This document shows positions 37,774 to 50,140 of a stretch of 64,000 nt of DNA, piece by piece. Source of the stretch: Stictocephala bisonia (taxonomy: Eukaryota > Arthropoda > Insecta > Hemiptera > Membracidae). A program made the translations under genes and the position numbers. Positions within the stretch are counted from its first letter, which is position 1, and every line of letters begins with the position of its first letter. The DNA lies in the NCBI GenBank assembly GCA_035578905.1, contig JAQJVL010001185.1:62001-126000 (forward strand), given 5' to 3'. The notes beneath the pieces are model-generated. The model ran no database searches. It had not been told where the DNA came from and saw nothing but the letters and a program-made list of their open reading frames with translations.

Positions 37774-38254
37774 CGAGATGGAAAAAATATGGAAAGGCTT
37801 TCATAACTTTAGTGTGACTTCATTTGTACAAGTGAAATCCTGTGCATCATCATGATTACAAACAACGCGACATTAGCGTTCTTGGACATTAGCGTCATGT
37901 TTGACGACAATTACTCCATTAAATCTTTTCAGGGAAGACGGCTAACGAGGAGTTGAACGAAAATCTTGATTGTAAGCCTAGTCCGAGTTTAGTATCAAAT
38001 AAAAAATCTTCAAGATAAATTAATGGCAGTAAACCGGATTTCAAAAGGTAAATTCTTTCCAGAGTAGCTGCCATTTGAATTTCAAAGTAACTGATTTGAA
38101 CATTATGATTTCCCTGCTATTGAACGGTTTCAAGTAAATTATTCCAATAAAAATTATACTTTATGGAACAAAATATTAAAAACAATTAAATGATCAAATT
38201 ATCCATTAGAAAAATAACGCTGTTGTGAAATCGTTTCCGTTTTTTCCACCCCGT
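37774..38254 (+). mobile_element. MITE family 1, copy 1
   Basis: The ends are related to AGGGTGGAAAAATATGGA: the left end is AGATGGAAAAAATATGGAAA (37776-37795), and the right end is TCGTTTCCGTTTTTTCCACC near 38231-38250. Internal blocks TTGAACGGTTTCAAGTAAAT and ATACTTTATGGAAC match the copy at 52.9 kb. It is about 480 bp, without transposase. The terminal sequence and flanking TA at 37772 fit a Tc1/mariner-type non-autonomous element. Confidence 0.7.
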
Positions 38255-38414
38255 GTATTGGAAAACTTGAAAACGAACATAAAATACGTGTCTACCTCCT
38301 TCAGAGTGACACTGCCAAATTTATAAATCAAGATTCAAGTTCGTGCTTTGAAAATACTCTCTTGTAATAGGACAGAGATGGCAATTTAGACAAGAGTTAA
38401 CGGTAGGCAATGCA

Positions 38415-38446
38415 TATATAAACAGCGTTGTCTGAGCCCAACACTA
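38415..38446 (+). promoter_or_regulatory. Candidate TATA promoter with first exon and splice donor
   Basis: TATATAAACAGCG (38415-38427) lies about 31 bases before ACACTACAAT (38441-38450), an initiator-like site. About 46 bases further on, the sequence GAGAACAAGTAAGT offers a near-perfect 5' splice site, with GT at 38493. TATA, start and donor in order suggest a short noncoding first exon (about 38446-38492). GC is locally higher than in the flanks. No downstream coding exon was found within the window. Chance is a real alternative in AT-rich DNA. Confidence 0.3.
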
Positions 38447-38519
38447 CAATTTTGTACACAAATATTAGACTGTTGTTGTTTCCTGAGAACAAGTAAGTTC
38501 GTGATTAATACAGCGCGTG

Positions 38520-39350
38520 TTTTTCTTATACTATGCTTTTATCGCACGATGTAAAATAGATTATTGTTAGGACTCATTCAAACCACTTATGTTTCATTGA
38601 TGTCGCAATACAGGTAAACCAATTGTATTAAAACATGTCTGTAATAAACGTACCATTAAATCTCCACAAATATGATCTATATTTAATTGGTTGTCACAAA
38701 TAATCTATACTTTTACCTAAGAGGTAGAAATAGATATTAATATTGCTAATTAAAGTAATACATTATATTTTCTTATTGTATTAACAAATTCTAGCTTTGT
38801 CACCAAAATCGATGAAGTGATAATTTGTACTTATTTATATTCATTATTATTTTTTGAAAAACAACTTTATTCCTTTCAAAAAAATAGTCCACAAGAATAC
38901 CTATTTGTTCTGTATTAATAAATGTACTTATTTAATGAAATATTAGTAATAAACATCAATCTGATATTCATGACATAATTTTAAAATAAAAACTGTTGAT
39001 AGTTTTAAAAGTTTTGTGGTACCAAAAACACATTTCACCTAAAATAATAGTTTGGTTAAAAAATGCAAAAAAATCATTTTCTCATTATAATACAGCCTAT
39101 TTTTAAAGAAATCTAAGATGGATATCCTACGAATATTTTAAATAACAAACTTCTAGTTGTAAATTTAGTGTTTATTGCTTAAGTAGAGAAAATAACAAAA
39201 TCATTTCAGGGTTTTGTAGTGAAACGATTTTAAGCTCTATTTTATTATACTTGTAACTGTTCCCGAAAAGTTTTATTAATTTGTTGTTGACTAAAATTGT
39301 TTGATATATATGGCTACAAACACATTCTAGGCAAGCTACAAATACAACTT
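38520..39350. other. AT-rich DNA, no gene recognised
   Basis: No coding signal or repeat structure was seen. If the promoter at 38.4 kb is real, this would be intron. Confidence 0.45.
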
Positions 39351-39356
39351 TGTTTG

Positions 39357-39414
39357 TACATACCTACTTTCTATTACGTTTGTTTGTTTATACATACCTA
39401 CTTTCTATTACGTG
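39357..39414. repeat. 34-bp duplication
   Basis: ACATACCTACTTTCTATTAC occurs twice at a 34-base interval (TACCTACTTT at 39361 and 39395), separated by GTTTGTTT-rich sequence. Confidence 0.8.
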
Positions 39415-39448
39415 TTCTTTACATGACGGATTGAATAAATTTATGGAC

Positions 39449-39580
39449 TTTTTCCGTTAATTCACTACCACTAATTTTGTTAGGTTATGTTATGGTTACG
39501 TTTAGTTAGGTTATGTCAGGTTTAGTTAGGTTCGGTTTGGTTAAGTTAGGTTAACCCAACTTAGGGTTATGGTAGTGTTG
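39449..39580 (+). mobile_element. Short TTAGG-like foldback element, copy 1
   Basis: The left end is TTTTCCGTTAATTCACTACC (about 39450-39469). The interior is an irregular run of GTTAGGTTATG, GGTTTAGTTAGG and related words. The right end is TTATGGTAGTG (39568-39578), which mirrors the CACTACCA of the left end. The same ends and interior recur at 52.27-52.42 kb, and one end at 51.06 kb. This suggests a small TIR-bounded unit carrying telomere-like repeats. Confidence 0.6.
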
Positions 39581-42020
39581 ACATATTGACAATTAACAAA
39601 AAAGATTCAACTTTATTACTAACATATCATGTACTGTTTTAATAGCTGTGGTTACCTAGAGGAAATTACTCGTATTTCGATGAAATAAAACAATATATTA
39701 TAAACATGTACGCTATATTTATTCAGTACGTGTTTAGGCCTCAGCTGAAAATTATAATGTGTAATGGCTGTTACTTCATATTCATTTATATTTCACATCA
39801 ATATGACAAAGTCAACAAACAAATTAAGTACTGACTATACTAGTTTTGTTTATGCTAATAAATAATGGATTAGAACTACGAGGGTAGCGAGATTTATGAA
39901 TTGGGGATGGACGGTGTCAACCAAACATGTTTGAGAGGTGGTTTATTCCACTTTGTGAGATGTGGGCTGCAGCTGATGGCGTGTCGAAACTCAAATACAT
40001 TAAAATGTATGTTCAGTGTAGGTTTTGCAGATATTATATTAAAAAATACCATACAAAAAGGGCGAAACACACTCGTAAAGGGTCTAGTAATACTTATTTT
40101 TGATTCGGTGTTAAATTAGTTTTATGTTTTCCACTTTTAAGAAGTGTTTTCAAGTTTCTATAAATTGAGTTTGTGTATTTTGGTCTCGTTTACATTATTC
40201 TTGACTTTCAAGTTGAGATAAACCTAAAATAACTTCAAAAGTAATAATGTAGAATATATCTTGATGTTCTTTTGAAATTTATTACTCTAATTTTAAAAAA
40301 GAAACACTATCTTCTTAATGATCCTTCATGACAACCATATCAGTTAAAGAGTGTCTCGAATTTCATTTAGTGTGAACAGTAGACTTTGTGTACGTAAATA
40401 ATACTGTACAACAGTGATATCCGTTTTATAAATACACAAATGTCATCTTAGGTAGTTTTATTGAATGTTATGACCAATACTAAAAAACAGGAGTTCGTGA
40501 CAAAAGACTAATTAATTTTACTAAAATAAGTACAAATATACAGTAAATAATTCTATTCTAAAATTCCTATGCTGTACTCAACATATTTAACTAGGCATTC
40601 AACAAATTATTTATTGACAAAATAAGAGTTATTAAGAATAAAAGCTTAAAAATAAATTATTGATAAAAGCTATGGCATGTATTTATAAATAATCAATAAG
40701 TCTAAGCAAGAATACCTTTTCAAATATTTTAGATTATTTTTTCCTTGTGTCTATAATAAATGAAACCGGAATAAAATGTTAATTGCGTAAATATGACCGG
40801 CTGCAATTTGCAAAAAGGCTGTCTAGTTGTGAAAAACCACTTCGGTTTTAAAAGTTTTACAAGATTATGCATGCAGATAAATAAAAAAAATGTGGCTAAA
40901 TGTATAAGGATTACAAACTATTTTTAAATTACACAAATTCGTATAATTCTTTGTAAAAAAAAAAAAAAAATCAATATTTCACCAAGCCATGTACCCAAAA
41001 CTAAGAATACAGTACATTTTGTAATATAATTCCTGTTTACTTGGGTACAAAACACGCATTGAACTAGCTTGCTAGTTTTGTATATTTCATGAAAAACTAT
41101 GTAAGAACTGTTTTACCAAAGAACGCTAATAAAAAAATTGCTATTGTTATAACCTAATAAAATAAAAACATAATTTTGATACAATGATGGATTTAAAAAC
41201 GGTGGATTTTTGAGTTCGATAACTGCACATTCAATATTTAATATTTTGCTAGAAATATTACAACACCTCATATTATAACCAGATAAAAAATAATACATGT
41301 ATTTCTTAAGTATAACCAGCCACCGTCAGAGTGACACCACCTAGGGCAACTGCCTTGTATATAGCAATTAGCGCAAGAACTGTTGGATTATTGAATATGT
41401 AAACTTTATATTATGTTTAGTAAATGATTCCGGTAATCGAGATATTGAAAAATATATTAAAATAGGTTTAAACTATTTTTCTTTATCCCTTTAGTGCTCG
41501 TGATTTACTTTTGGAATATTACATCTTGCATACATGAATTGTACCTACAGTTTCAGATGAACGTACTCCTTTTAGGTCCATATTGACCCTTTCACCCACC
41601 CATACACGTACACAAACCAACTGCGAAGTAAAAAGAAGAATAGTGAGCTGCTGCTAACCAGTCTACTTGATATTGACCAGATACATAACTAATATATATG
41701 TATCTATATATATATTTTTAAATGTTAAAAAACATTTTCAAGACCATTATGTTATTGTCATCTAAATAGATTTATTAACGGATATTACATTAACTAAATT
41801 GTTTAACAATTTACTAAACATCACTATTCCTGTATAATAAACACTACTATATGTTTACATATTTAAGGGTTTATTTATAAGGATTTATAAACTTGAATCG
41901 TGTTAAACATCTTGTTATGTTTTACTAGTTCAGCCTTTTATTCAATAAATTCAAATTATTAATTGCATTAGGAAGTTAAAATTCATAATTTAAGTAGGCT
42001 TGTAAGGATATATTTAGATA
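39581..42020. other. AT-rich DNA, no gene recognised
   Basis: A somewhat GC-richer 72-codon frame at 39901-40119 has no recognisable domain. A pocket at 41320-41370 and a CACCCACCCATACACGTACA site (41592-41611) resemble dispersed repeat pieces; the latter matches 31.5 kb. An A-run lies at 40953-40969. Confidence 0.45.
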
Positions 42021-42034
42021 GGGGACTGATACAC

Positions 42035-45000
42035 CCCTCTACAGAATGTTTGTGTAGTATCAGATCTATTCCCTTGACCACATTGAATATTCTGTTTGAA
42101 CAACAGTTGAATAGCAATTGTCTGGTCACAAGATTTCCACTCACCGACCAATCAATCCTCTCCACAGAATGTTTGTGTAGTATCAGAGCTGTTCTCTTGA
42201 CCGCAATGAATATTCTGTCTGAATACCAGTTGAATAGCAATTGTCTAGTCACGAGATTTCCACTCACCCACCAATCAATCTTCTCCAAAGAGTGTTTGTG
42301 TAGTATCAGAGCTGTTCCCTGGACCACAGTGAATAGTCTGTCTGAACGCCAGTTGAATAGCAATTGTCTTGTTATGAGATCTACAATTTCCGACCGACAA
42401 ATCCCCTCTACAAAATGTTTGTGTAGTATCAGACCTGTTCCCTTGACTGCAGTAAATAGTCTGTCTGAACGCCAGTTAAATAGCAATTGACTTGTCATGA
42501 GATTTACAATTACCGACCGACCACTCCCCTTTACAAAAAGTTTGTGTAGTATCAGATCTATTCCCTTGACAACATTGAATATTCTGTTTGAACAACAGTT
42601 GAATAGCAATTGTTTTTCACAAGATTTCCACTCACCGACCAATCAATTCTCTCCCCAGAAGGTTTGTGTAGTATCAGAGCTGTTCCCTTGACCGCAATGA
42701 ATAGTCTGTCTGAACGCCAGTTGAATAGCAATTGTCTTGTTATGAGATCTACAATTTCCGACCGACAAATCCCCTCTACAAAATGTTTGTGTAGTATCAG
42801 ACCTGTTCCCTTGACCGCAGTGAATAGTCTGTCTAAACGCCAGTTAAATAGCAATTGACTTGTCATGAGATTTACAATTACCGACCGACCACTCCCCTTT
42901 ACAAAAAGTTTGTGTAGTATCAGATCTATTCCCTTGACAATATTGAATATTCTGTTTGAACAACAGTTGAATAGCAATTGTTTTTCACAAGATTTCCACT
43001 CACCGACCAATCAATCCTCTCCACAGAATGTTTGTGTAGTATCGGAGCTGTTCCCTTGACTGCAATGAATAGTCTGTCTGAACGCCAGTTGAATAGCAAT
43101 TTTCTAGTCACGAGATTTCCACTCACCGACCAATCAATCCTCACCACAGAATGTTTGAGTAGTATCAGAGGTGTTCCCTTGACCGCAATGAATAGTTTGT
43201 CTGAATGCCAGTTGAATAGCAGATGCCTGGTCATGACATTTCCCCTCACCGACTGACCACTTCTCTCTAAAGAATGTTTGTGTAGTATCAGATCAATTCC
43301 CTTGACAACATTGAATATTCTGTTTGAACAACAGTTGAATAGTAATTGTCTGGTCACTAGATTTCCACTCACTGACCAATCAATCCTCTTTACAGAATGT
43401 TTGTGTAGTATCAGAGCTGTTCCCTTGACCGAATTGAATATTCTGTCTGAATGCCAGTTGAATAGCAATTGTCTAGTCACGAGATTTCCACTCACCCACC
43501 AATCAATCTTCTCCACGGAGTGTTTGTGTAGTATCAGAGCTGTTTCCGGGACCACAGTGAATAGTCTGTCTGAACGCCAGTTGAATAGCAATTGTCTTGT
43601 TATGAGATCTACAATTTCCGACCGACCAATCCCCTCTACAGAATGTTTGTGTAGTATCAGACCTGTTCCCTTGACCACAGTGAATAGTCTGTCTGAACGC
43701 CAGTTAAATAGCAATTGACTTGTCACGAGATTTACAATCACCGACCAATCAATCCTCACCACAGAATGTTTGAGTAGTATCAGAGGTGTTCCCTTGACCG
43801 CAATGAATAGTTTGTCTGAATGCCAGTTGAATAGCAGATGCCTGGTCATGACATTTCCCCTCACCGACTGACCACTTCTCTCTAAAGAATATTTGTGTAG
43901 TATCAGAGCTGTTCCCTAGACCACAGTGAATAGTCTGTCTGAACGCCAGTTGAATAGCAATTGTCTTGTCATAAAATTTACAATTTCCGAACGACCAATC
44001 CCCTCTACAGAATATTTGTGTAGTATCAGACCTGTTCCCTTGACCGCAGTGAATAGTTTGTCTGAACGCCAGTTAAATAGCAATTGACTTGTCATGAGAT
44101 TTACAATTACCGACCGACCACTCCCATTTACACAAAAAATTTGTGTAGTATCAGATCTATTCCCTTGACAAAATTGAATATTCTGTTTGAACAACAGTTG
44201 AATAGCAATTGTTTTTCACAAGATTTCCACTCACCGACCAATCAATCCTCTCCACAGAATGATTGTGTAGTATCAGAGCTGTGCCCTCGACCACAGTGAA
44301 TAGTCTGTCTGAACGCCAGTTAAATAACAATTGACTTGTCATGCGATTTACAATCACCGACCGACCACTCCCCTTTACAAAAAGTTTGTGTAGTATCAGA
44401 TCTATTCCCTTGACCACATTAAATATTCTGTTTGAACAACAGTTGAATAGCAATTGTATGGTCACAAGATTTCCACACTCACCGACCAATCAATCCTCTC
44501 CACAGAATGTTTGTGTAGTATCAGAGCTGTTCCCTTGACTGCAATGAATAGTCTGTCTGAACGCCAGTTGAATAGCAATTTTCTAGTCACGAGATTTCCA
44601 CTCACCGACCAATCAATCCTCACCACAGAATGTTTGAGTAGTATCAGAGGTGTTCCCTTGACCGCAATGAACAGTTTGTCTGAATGCCAGTTGAATAGCA
44701 GATGCCTGGTCATGACATTTCCCCTCACCGACTGACCACTTCTCTCTAAAGAATGTTTGTGTAGTATCAGACCTGTTCTCTTGACCGCAATGAATATTCT
44801 GTCTGAACGCCAGTTGAATAGCAATTGTCTAGTCACGATATTTCCACTCACCGACCAATCAATCCTCTCCACAGAATGTTTGTGTAGTATCAGAGCTGTT
44901 TCCTCGACCACAGGGAATAGTCTGACTGAACACCAGTTGAATAGCAATTGTCTTGTTATGAGATTTTCAATCACCGACCGACCAATCCCTTCTACAGAAT

Positions 45001-46655
45001 TTTTGTGTGATATCAGAACTGTTCCCTTGACCGCAGTGAATAGTTTGACTGAACGCCAGTTGAATAGCAATTATCTTGTTATGAGATTTACAATTTCCGA
45101 CCGACCAATCCCCTCTACAGAATATTTGTGTAGTATCAGAACTGTTCCCTTGACCGCAGTGAATAGTTTGACTGAACGCCAGTTGAATATCAATTGTGTT
45201 GTCCTGAGATTTACAATGACCGACCGAACAATCCCCTCTATAGAATGTTTGTGTAGTATCAGAGCTGTTCCCTTGACCGCAGTGAATAGTCTGACTGAAC
45301 GCCAGTTGAATAGCAATTGACTTGTTATGAGATTTACAATCACCGACCGACCAATCCCCTCTACAGAATATTTGTGTAGTATCAGAGCTGTTCCCTTGAT
45401 CCCAGTGAATCGTCTATCTGAACGCCTGTTGAATAGCAATTGTGTTGTCATGAGATTTACAATCACCGACCGACCAATCCCCTCTACAGAATATTTGTGT
45501 AGTGTCAGATCTGTTCCCTAGACCGCAGTCAATAGTCTGACTGAACGCCAGTTGAATAGCAATTGTCTTGTTATGAGATTTACAATCTACAGAATGTTTG
45601 TGTAAGTATCAGACCTGTTCCCTAGACCGCAGTCAATAGTCTGACTGAACGCCAGTTGAATAGCAATTGTCTTGTTATGAGATTTACAATCACCGACCGA
45701 CCAATCCCCTCTACAGAATTTTTGTGTAGTATCAGAACTGTTCCCTTTGACCGCAGTGAATAGTTTGACTAAACGCCAGTTGAATATCAATTGTGTTGTC
45801 CTGAGATTTACAGTCACCGACCGACCAATCCCCTCTACAGAATATTTGTGTAGTATCAGAACTGTTCCCTTGACCGCAGTGAATAGTTTGACTGAACGCC
45901 AGTTGAATAGCCATTGTCTTTTTATGAGATTTACGATCACCGACCGGCCAATCCCCTCTACAGAATATTTGTGTAGTATCAGAGCTGTTCCCTTGATCCC
46001 AGTGAATCGTCTATCTGAACGCCTGTTGAATAGCAATTGTGTTGTCATGAGATTTACAATCACCGACCGACCAATCCCCTCTACAGAATATTTGTGTAGT
46101 ATCAGACCTGTTCCCTTGACCACAGTGAATAGTCTGACTGAACGCCAGTTAAATAGCAATTGTCTTGTTATGAGATTTACAATCACTGACCGACCAATTC
46201 CCTCTACAGAATGTTTGTGTAGTATCAGACCTGTTCCCTAGACCGCAGTCAATAGTCTGACTGAACGCCAGTTGAATAGCAATTGTCTTGTTATGAGATT
46301 TACAATCACCGACCGACCAATTCCCTCTACAGAATATTTGTGTAGTATCAGAGCTGTTCCCTTGATCCCAGTGAATCGTCTATCTGAACGCCTGTTGAAT
46401 AGCAATTGTTTTGTAATGAGATTTACAATCACTGATCGACTACTTCCCTCTACAGAATGTTTGTGAAGTATCAGAGCTGTCCCTTGACCACAGTGAATAG
46501 TCTGTCTGAACGTCAGTTGAATAGCAATTGTCTTGTCACGAGATTTCCACTCACCGACCAATCACTCCTCTCTACAGAATGTTTTTGTAGTATCAGAGCT
46601 CTTCCCTTGACCACAGTTGAATAGAAATTGTTCGGCCACAAGATTTCCACTCGTT
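42035..46655. repeat. 123-bp satellite array, about 37 units
   Basis: AGAATGTTTGTGTAGTATCA recurs every 123 bases (42043, 42166, 42289 and so on to 46576). One unit near 45585 lacks about 19 bases, and a few have 1-3 base indels. Correcting for these gives about 37 units. Two unit classes differ in the segment before the start: class A has AGATTTCCACTCACCGACCA, class B has GAGATTTACAATCACCGACC. The left two thirds mix classes in multi-unit blocks; the right third is mostly class B. Because 123 = 41 x 3, long frames stay open on both strands (up to 312 codons on the minus strand, 42926-43864). I regard these as by-products, not genes. Confidence 0.95.
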
Positions 46656-46784
46656 GAACAAAAATTGTTTCTCAACTTTTTCAGCTACCTCATATTTTAA
46701 AGCAAATTACTCTTCTAATGATAGCCGATTTATATAACTTATTTTTTATTCTTAACCATTGTTATCATTGAAAGAAAACTACTG

Positions 46785-46842
46785 ACAGGGTGAAAAAACT
46801 ACATCTATAAACAGATCCTTGTAGACAACAGGGTGAAAAAAT
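46785..46842 (+). repeat. Duplicated MITE terminus
   Basis: ACAGGGTGAAAAAA occurs at 46786 and again at 46828, 42 bases apart. The second copy is the real end of the MITE that starts at 46829. The first looks like a solitary or nested end of the same family. Confidence 0.55.
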
Positions 46843-47275
46843 ATGGAAACGCTTTCACAACAACGTTATTTTTTCCATATATATTTTGATAGTTTTTGTT
46901 TTGTAATAATTGTGTTCCATAATGAACGATATTTGATTAGAATAATATACGTGACACTTTTGAATGGTAGAAAAATAATAATGCTCCAAAGATTTAATTT
47001 GAAGTTTAAATGATTGCTACTCTAGGAATAAAAAAACTAATTTAAAGTCCGGTTTGCGGTAATTAACGTTGCTTGAAGATCTTTTATGTAATACTAAAGT
47101 CGACCTAGGCTTACGTTGAAGATTTTTGTTTAACTATTCGTATGCCGTCCCCATGAAAATATTAAATGTCGTAGAAACGTGATTTCTTTGAAACCATATC
47201 ATGTACAAGATATCGCTTTTACAAGTTAATTCATGGAAAAGTTGTGAAAGCGTTTCTATATTTGTTTTCCACCCT
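46829..47275 (-). mobile_element. MITE family 1, copy 2
   Basis: The left end is CAGGGTGAAAAAATATGGAA, followed by ACGCTTTCACAA. The right end has TTGTGAAAGCGTTTCTATAT and closes in TTTTCCACCCTG, giving near-perfect inverted ends of about 35 bp over 447 bp. The interior is inverted relative to the other two copies: its complement contains AAATCTTCAACGTAAGCCTA and GCAAACCGGACTTT, matching the 37.8 kb copy. There is no ORF for a transposase, so it is non-autonomous. Confidence 0.8.
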
Positions 47276-50065
47276 GAATGCATTATTAATTGAAATTGCA
47301 GGAGGAGATACAATAATCTAGTTACTTAATGTAGGATAAAAGTACAGTATTGCTTTCATCGTAAATAGAGTAGGAAATCTACATAAGTTTACCATTGTAT
47401 ATATCGTGCAAATTGGTTCAACTAGCTACCTTAAAAATGTTTATAAATAAAGAAATTGTTATAGGTGTTTTTCTGCTTAGTTTTCCTGCTGTTGTTTTCT
47501 GTTTTCCTGTTCCCGGGACTGTTATCAGTTATTAAAACGTTCAGATTGGTTATTACTTTCTTTTATAAAGGGATGGTGAGTTTTTCAAGTGTTTTATTGG
47601 TTGTTAATTAATTATAATAATAGCACTTACATGGTTTTGTCTATTATTTTTACAATAATGAGTTTTACAATATACCTACAATTATCTAAGCTATAAATTG
47701 TTATTTACATCATCGTTGTGTGGCCAATACAAAGCGTTAAACATAAATCCAAAGTAAATGGTGCTTAAAGGAGAGTTAAGGATTTCTTCTCCCACCACAT
47801 TAAGTTCCCGTCCAGCGGCAGTTGGCCGCAAGGTACAGTCACGTAATAAACCAAGCACATTCAACAATGAGCTTGTGATTAATTTAAATTTTAACTAATA
47901 TTTTAAAAATGTTTGTTAGTTTTTATTGTTGGGTTTAAAACTTAAGTTTATTGCCATATTATAAATATCTGAAATAGGCTAGGCCTATTTCAAAATATAA
48001 AATAAAAATTGAGATTTTTTTGGATTTATAATACATAATTTTTACTATTAAGTTACTAATAATCGTATAGAACATTCTGCGTGAAATATATAACTTAAGC
48101 AATGAAAAAAAAAACAAATCAGCTTGTTCCTAATTCGATACAACAGACAAAAATCTAAATCACCAAAATTATCTCGAAATTAATGTTTCATTAGTAATAT
48201 TTTGAGTAGTTAAATTTAACATTAAATGTTTAAAATGGAAGATATTGATAACATTTGAATGAAGGTAAAATATTTGAACGACGGACAAACTAACCACGTT
48301 TATACAAGTGTAACAAAGCTTGGTGAAATTGGAGATCACTAAATTATTTGAAAAATTAAGAATACTATAATACAACTAAATTTATTTGACCACACGATAG
48401 CAAATCCAGTGAAAACACTGACAAGTGGGGTCATTGATCTAAGGGAAGGACTATACTGCTAGCAGTGACTGTACCATGAGCATATGGGTGTGCGTAATAT
48501 AAACGGAACCTGCCGCGTGTGCACTCTTCGCCACTAACCATGGATTCATTGTACTAAAGGTCAAATAAGTTGAAAATTAATTATACAAATCATAGTGAAA
48601 AACGACATTATTTACTTATTTATTTTAATTATTCGCAAGGATTACTTTTGAAACATAAATTTTCATATATCTTTAACGCATTATTTTTCCCTAGATTTCC
48701 ATTTAAGTTTCACTAGTGTCATGCATATGAGAAATACATTTTAATCTTATGTACATTATTTTGGAGACTATGTAGACTTTTTAACATAAGAAACTTTAAA
48801 ATAAATAAAAATTAATTATTTTAAACATTTTCTTAAAATCCTTTCACTATTTAATACTCAGACAAGGATTAATCAATAAAATTGTATCAACAGTTTGGTT
48901 TTCACCTATTATAAAATGTAGAGTATATTCAAATACATTTTAAAATTATTAAATTGTAATTAATAAATTAATATAATTAAGGTTAATCCCTGCTCACATG
49001 ATTATAGATATAATAATTATAAAATTACCTAAGTACACTATACCATTAAATATAAATTTTAGAAATGTATTACAACATTTGTTATCTATAATTCTACACC
49101 AATATTTACTCTACGTATTCAAACAGTACATTTTTAAAATAAAAATAACAATTTTAGAAAGTGTTAGAAGCATTTTAAATTCATTAGAGTTAAATATGTT
49201 TAATTTATAAAGAAGAGGTAAACCTCAATAACAGTATTTAAATAAAAGAAATACGTTTTTAAAATTATAGTATTTGAATTTTGAAGGAGGATTTATGAGG
49301 CAATCAATTAAGAAATCACTAAGTTAATCAGATTCTTGGGACAAATTTAACTGCGATTTAATAAACCCTGGCCAATGCTTTAGCCTCTTGTTGATTTGTC
49401 TTAATTAAGACAAATCTACAGTCCTTAGAAACCTTTTTATAAGTTTGAATATTTAAAATAATATAACTTTTAAATTTAAATAATTGCTTCAAAATTTGAT
49501 CCATTCCGTACCATAATATTGTAACAAAGGGCATTGAAATGTTAATTTCAATACTTGCTTTCTTTTATTAAAATAATAATTTGATAACTATTCCATAACA
49601 GGAGTAAATGCTACTTTCCTTAAATAGATAGATACAATCTTATTAACATTAATATTTACCTTCGTTTGTAATATTAAATAAAATTTTGAAAGCTATTTCA
49701 GATGCATATAATTTACCAACGATTTTTAATAATTAACGATTTTTAGTTATACGTTTACATTATAGGCCAATAGATATTCCTTGTAGTTAGAAATTACAAA
49801 TAACCGTAAATTTCTTGATTGACAAAAGAACTAATAGTTAGCCAGGTCACTAGTTTACATTTGCTATACTGAATATCTTGCTGTTGCCATCATTTACTAG
49901 GTATTCATTATTATTGGATTTTATAGATATTTAGCAGATGAACTTTCTTCGATTGACCACTGTGTATTTTTTACCATCGGATATGTTGGGCTTTACACAC
50001 TTTTATTTGGATTTATACACTATTTTAAACGCTTTAAAAGAGAAGCAAATTTAAATTAATAAACA
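47276..50065. other. AT-rich DNA, no gene recognised
   Basis: Slightly GC-richer pockets at 47745-47870 and 48410-48545 have no recognisable tRNA boxes or coding frame and may be old SINE debris. A perfect 24-bp palindrome at 49393-49416 is listed separately. Confidence 0.45.
49393..49416. repeat. Perfect 24-bp palindrome without spacer
   Basis: GATTTGTCTTAA is followed directly by TTAAGACAAATC. A spacerless palindrome of this length is unusual, but the sequence is AT-rich. No flanking element is visible. Confidence 0.75.
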
Positions 50066-50069
50066 TATG

Positions 50070-50140
50070 AATTCGAACCTTAGTCAAGACCTCCGTAGTT
50101 GGCAGCCTTTGGCACTGAGCTACCATGCCAGGAATCAGTA
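50070..50140 (-). mobile_element. tRNA-like SINE head relic
   Basis: The minus strand has A-box-like ATGGTAGCTCAGTGCC and a B-box-like AAGGTTCGAATTC about 35 bases apart, as in a tRNA-derived promoter. The rest of the sequence does not fold as a tRNA by eye, and no shared SINE body follows. It could be a pseudo-tRNA or a SINE head different from families A and B. Confidence 0.35.

Noticed and set aside
39901..40119. A host exon in a slightly GC-richer 72-codon frame
   Set aside because: No recognisable motif, and flanking splice signals are weak. Repeat debris is as likely.
42926..43864. A 312-codon minus-strand frame and similar frames of 82-219 codons on both strands
   Set aside because: They lie entirely in the 123-bp array, are open on both strands at once, and follow from the unit being 41 codons long. 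No independent coding signal was seen.
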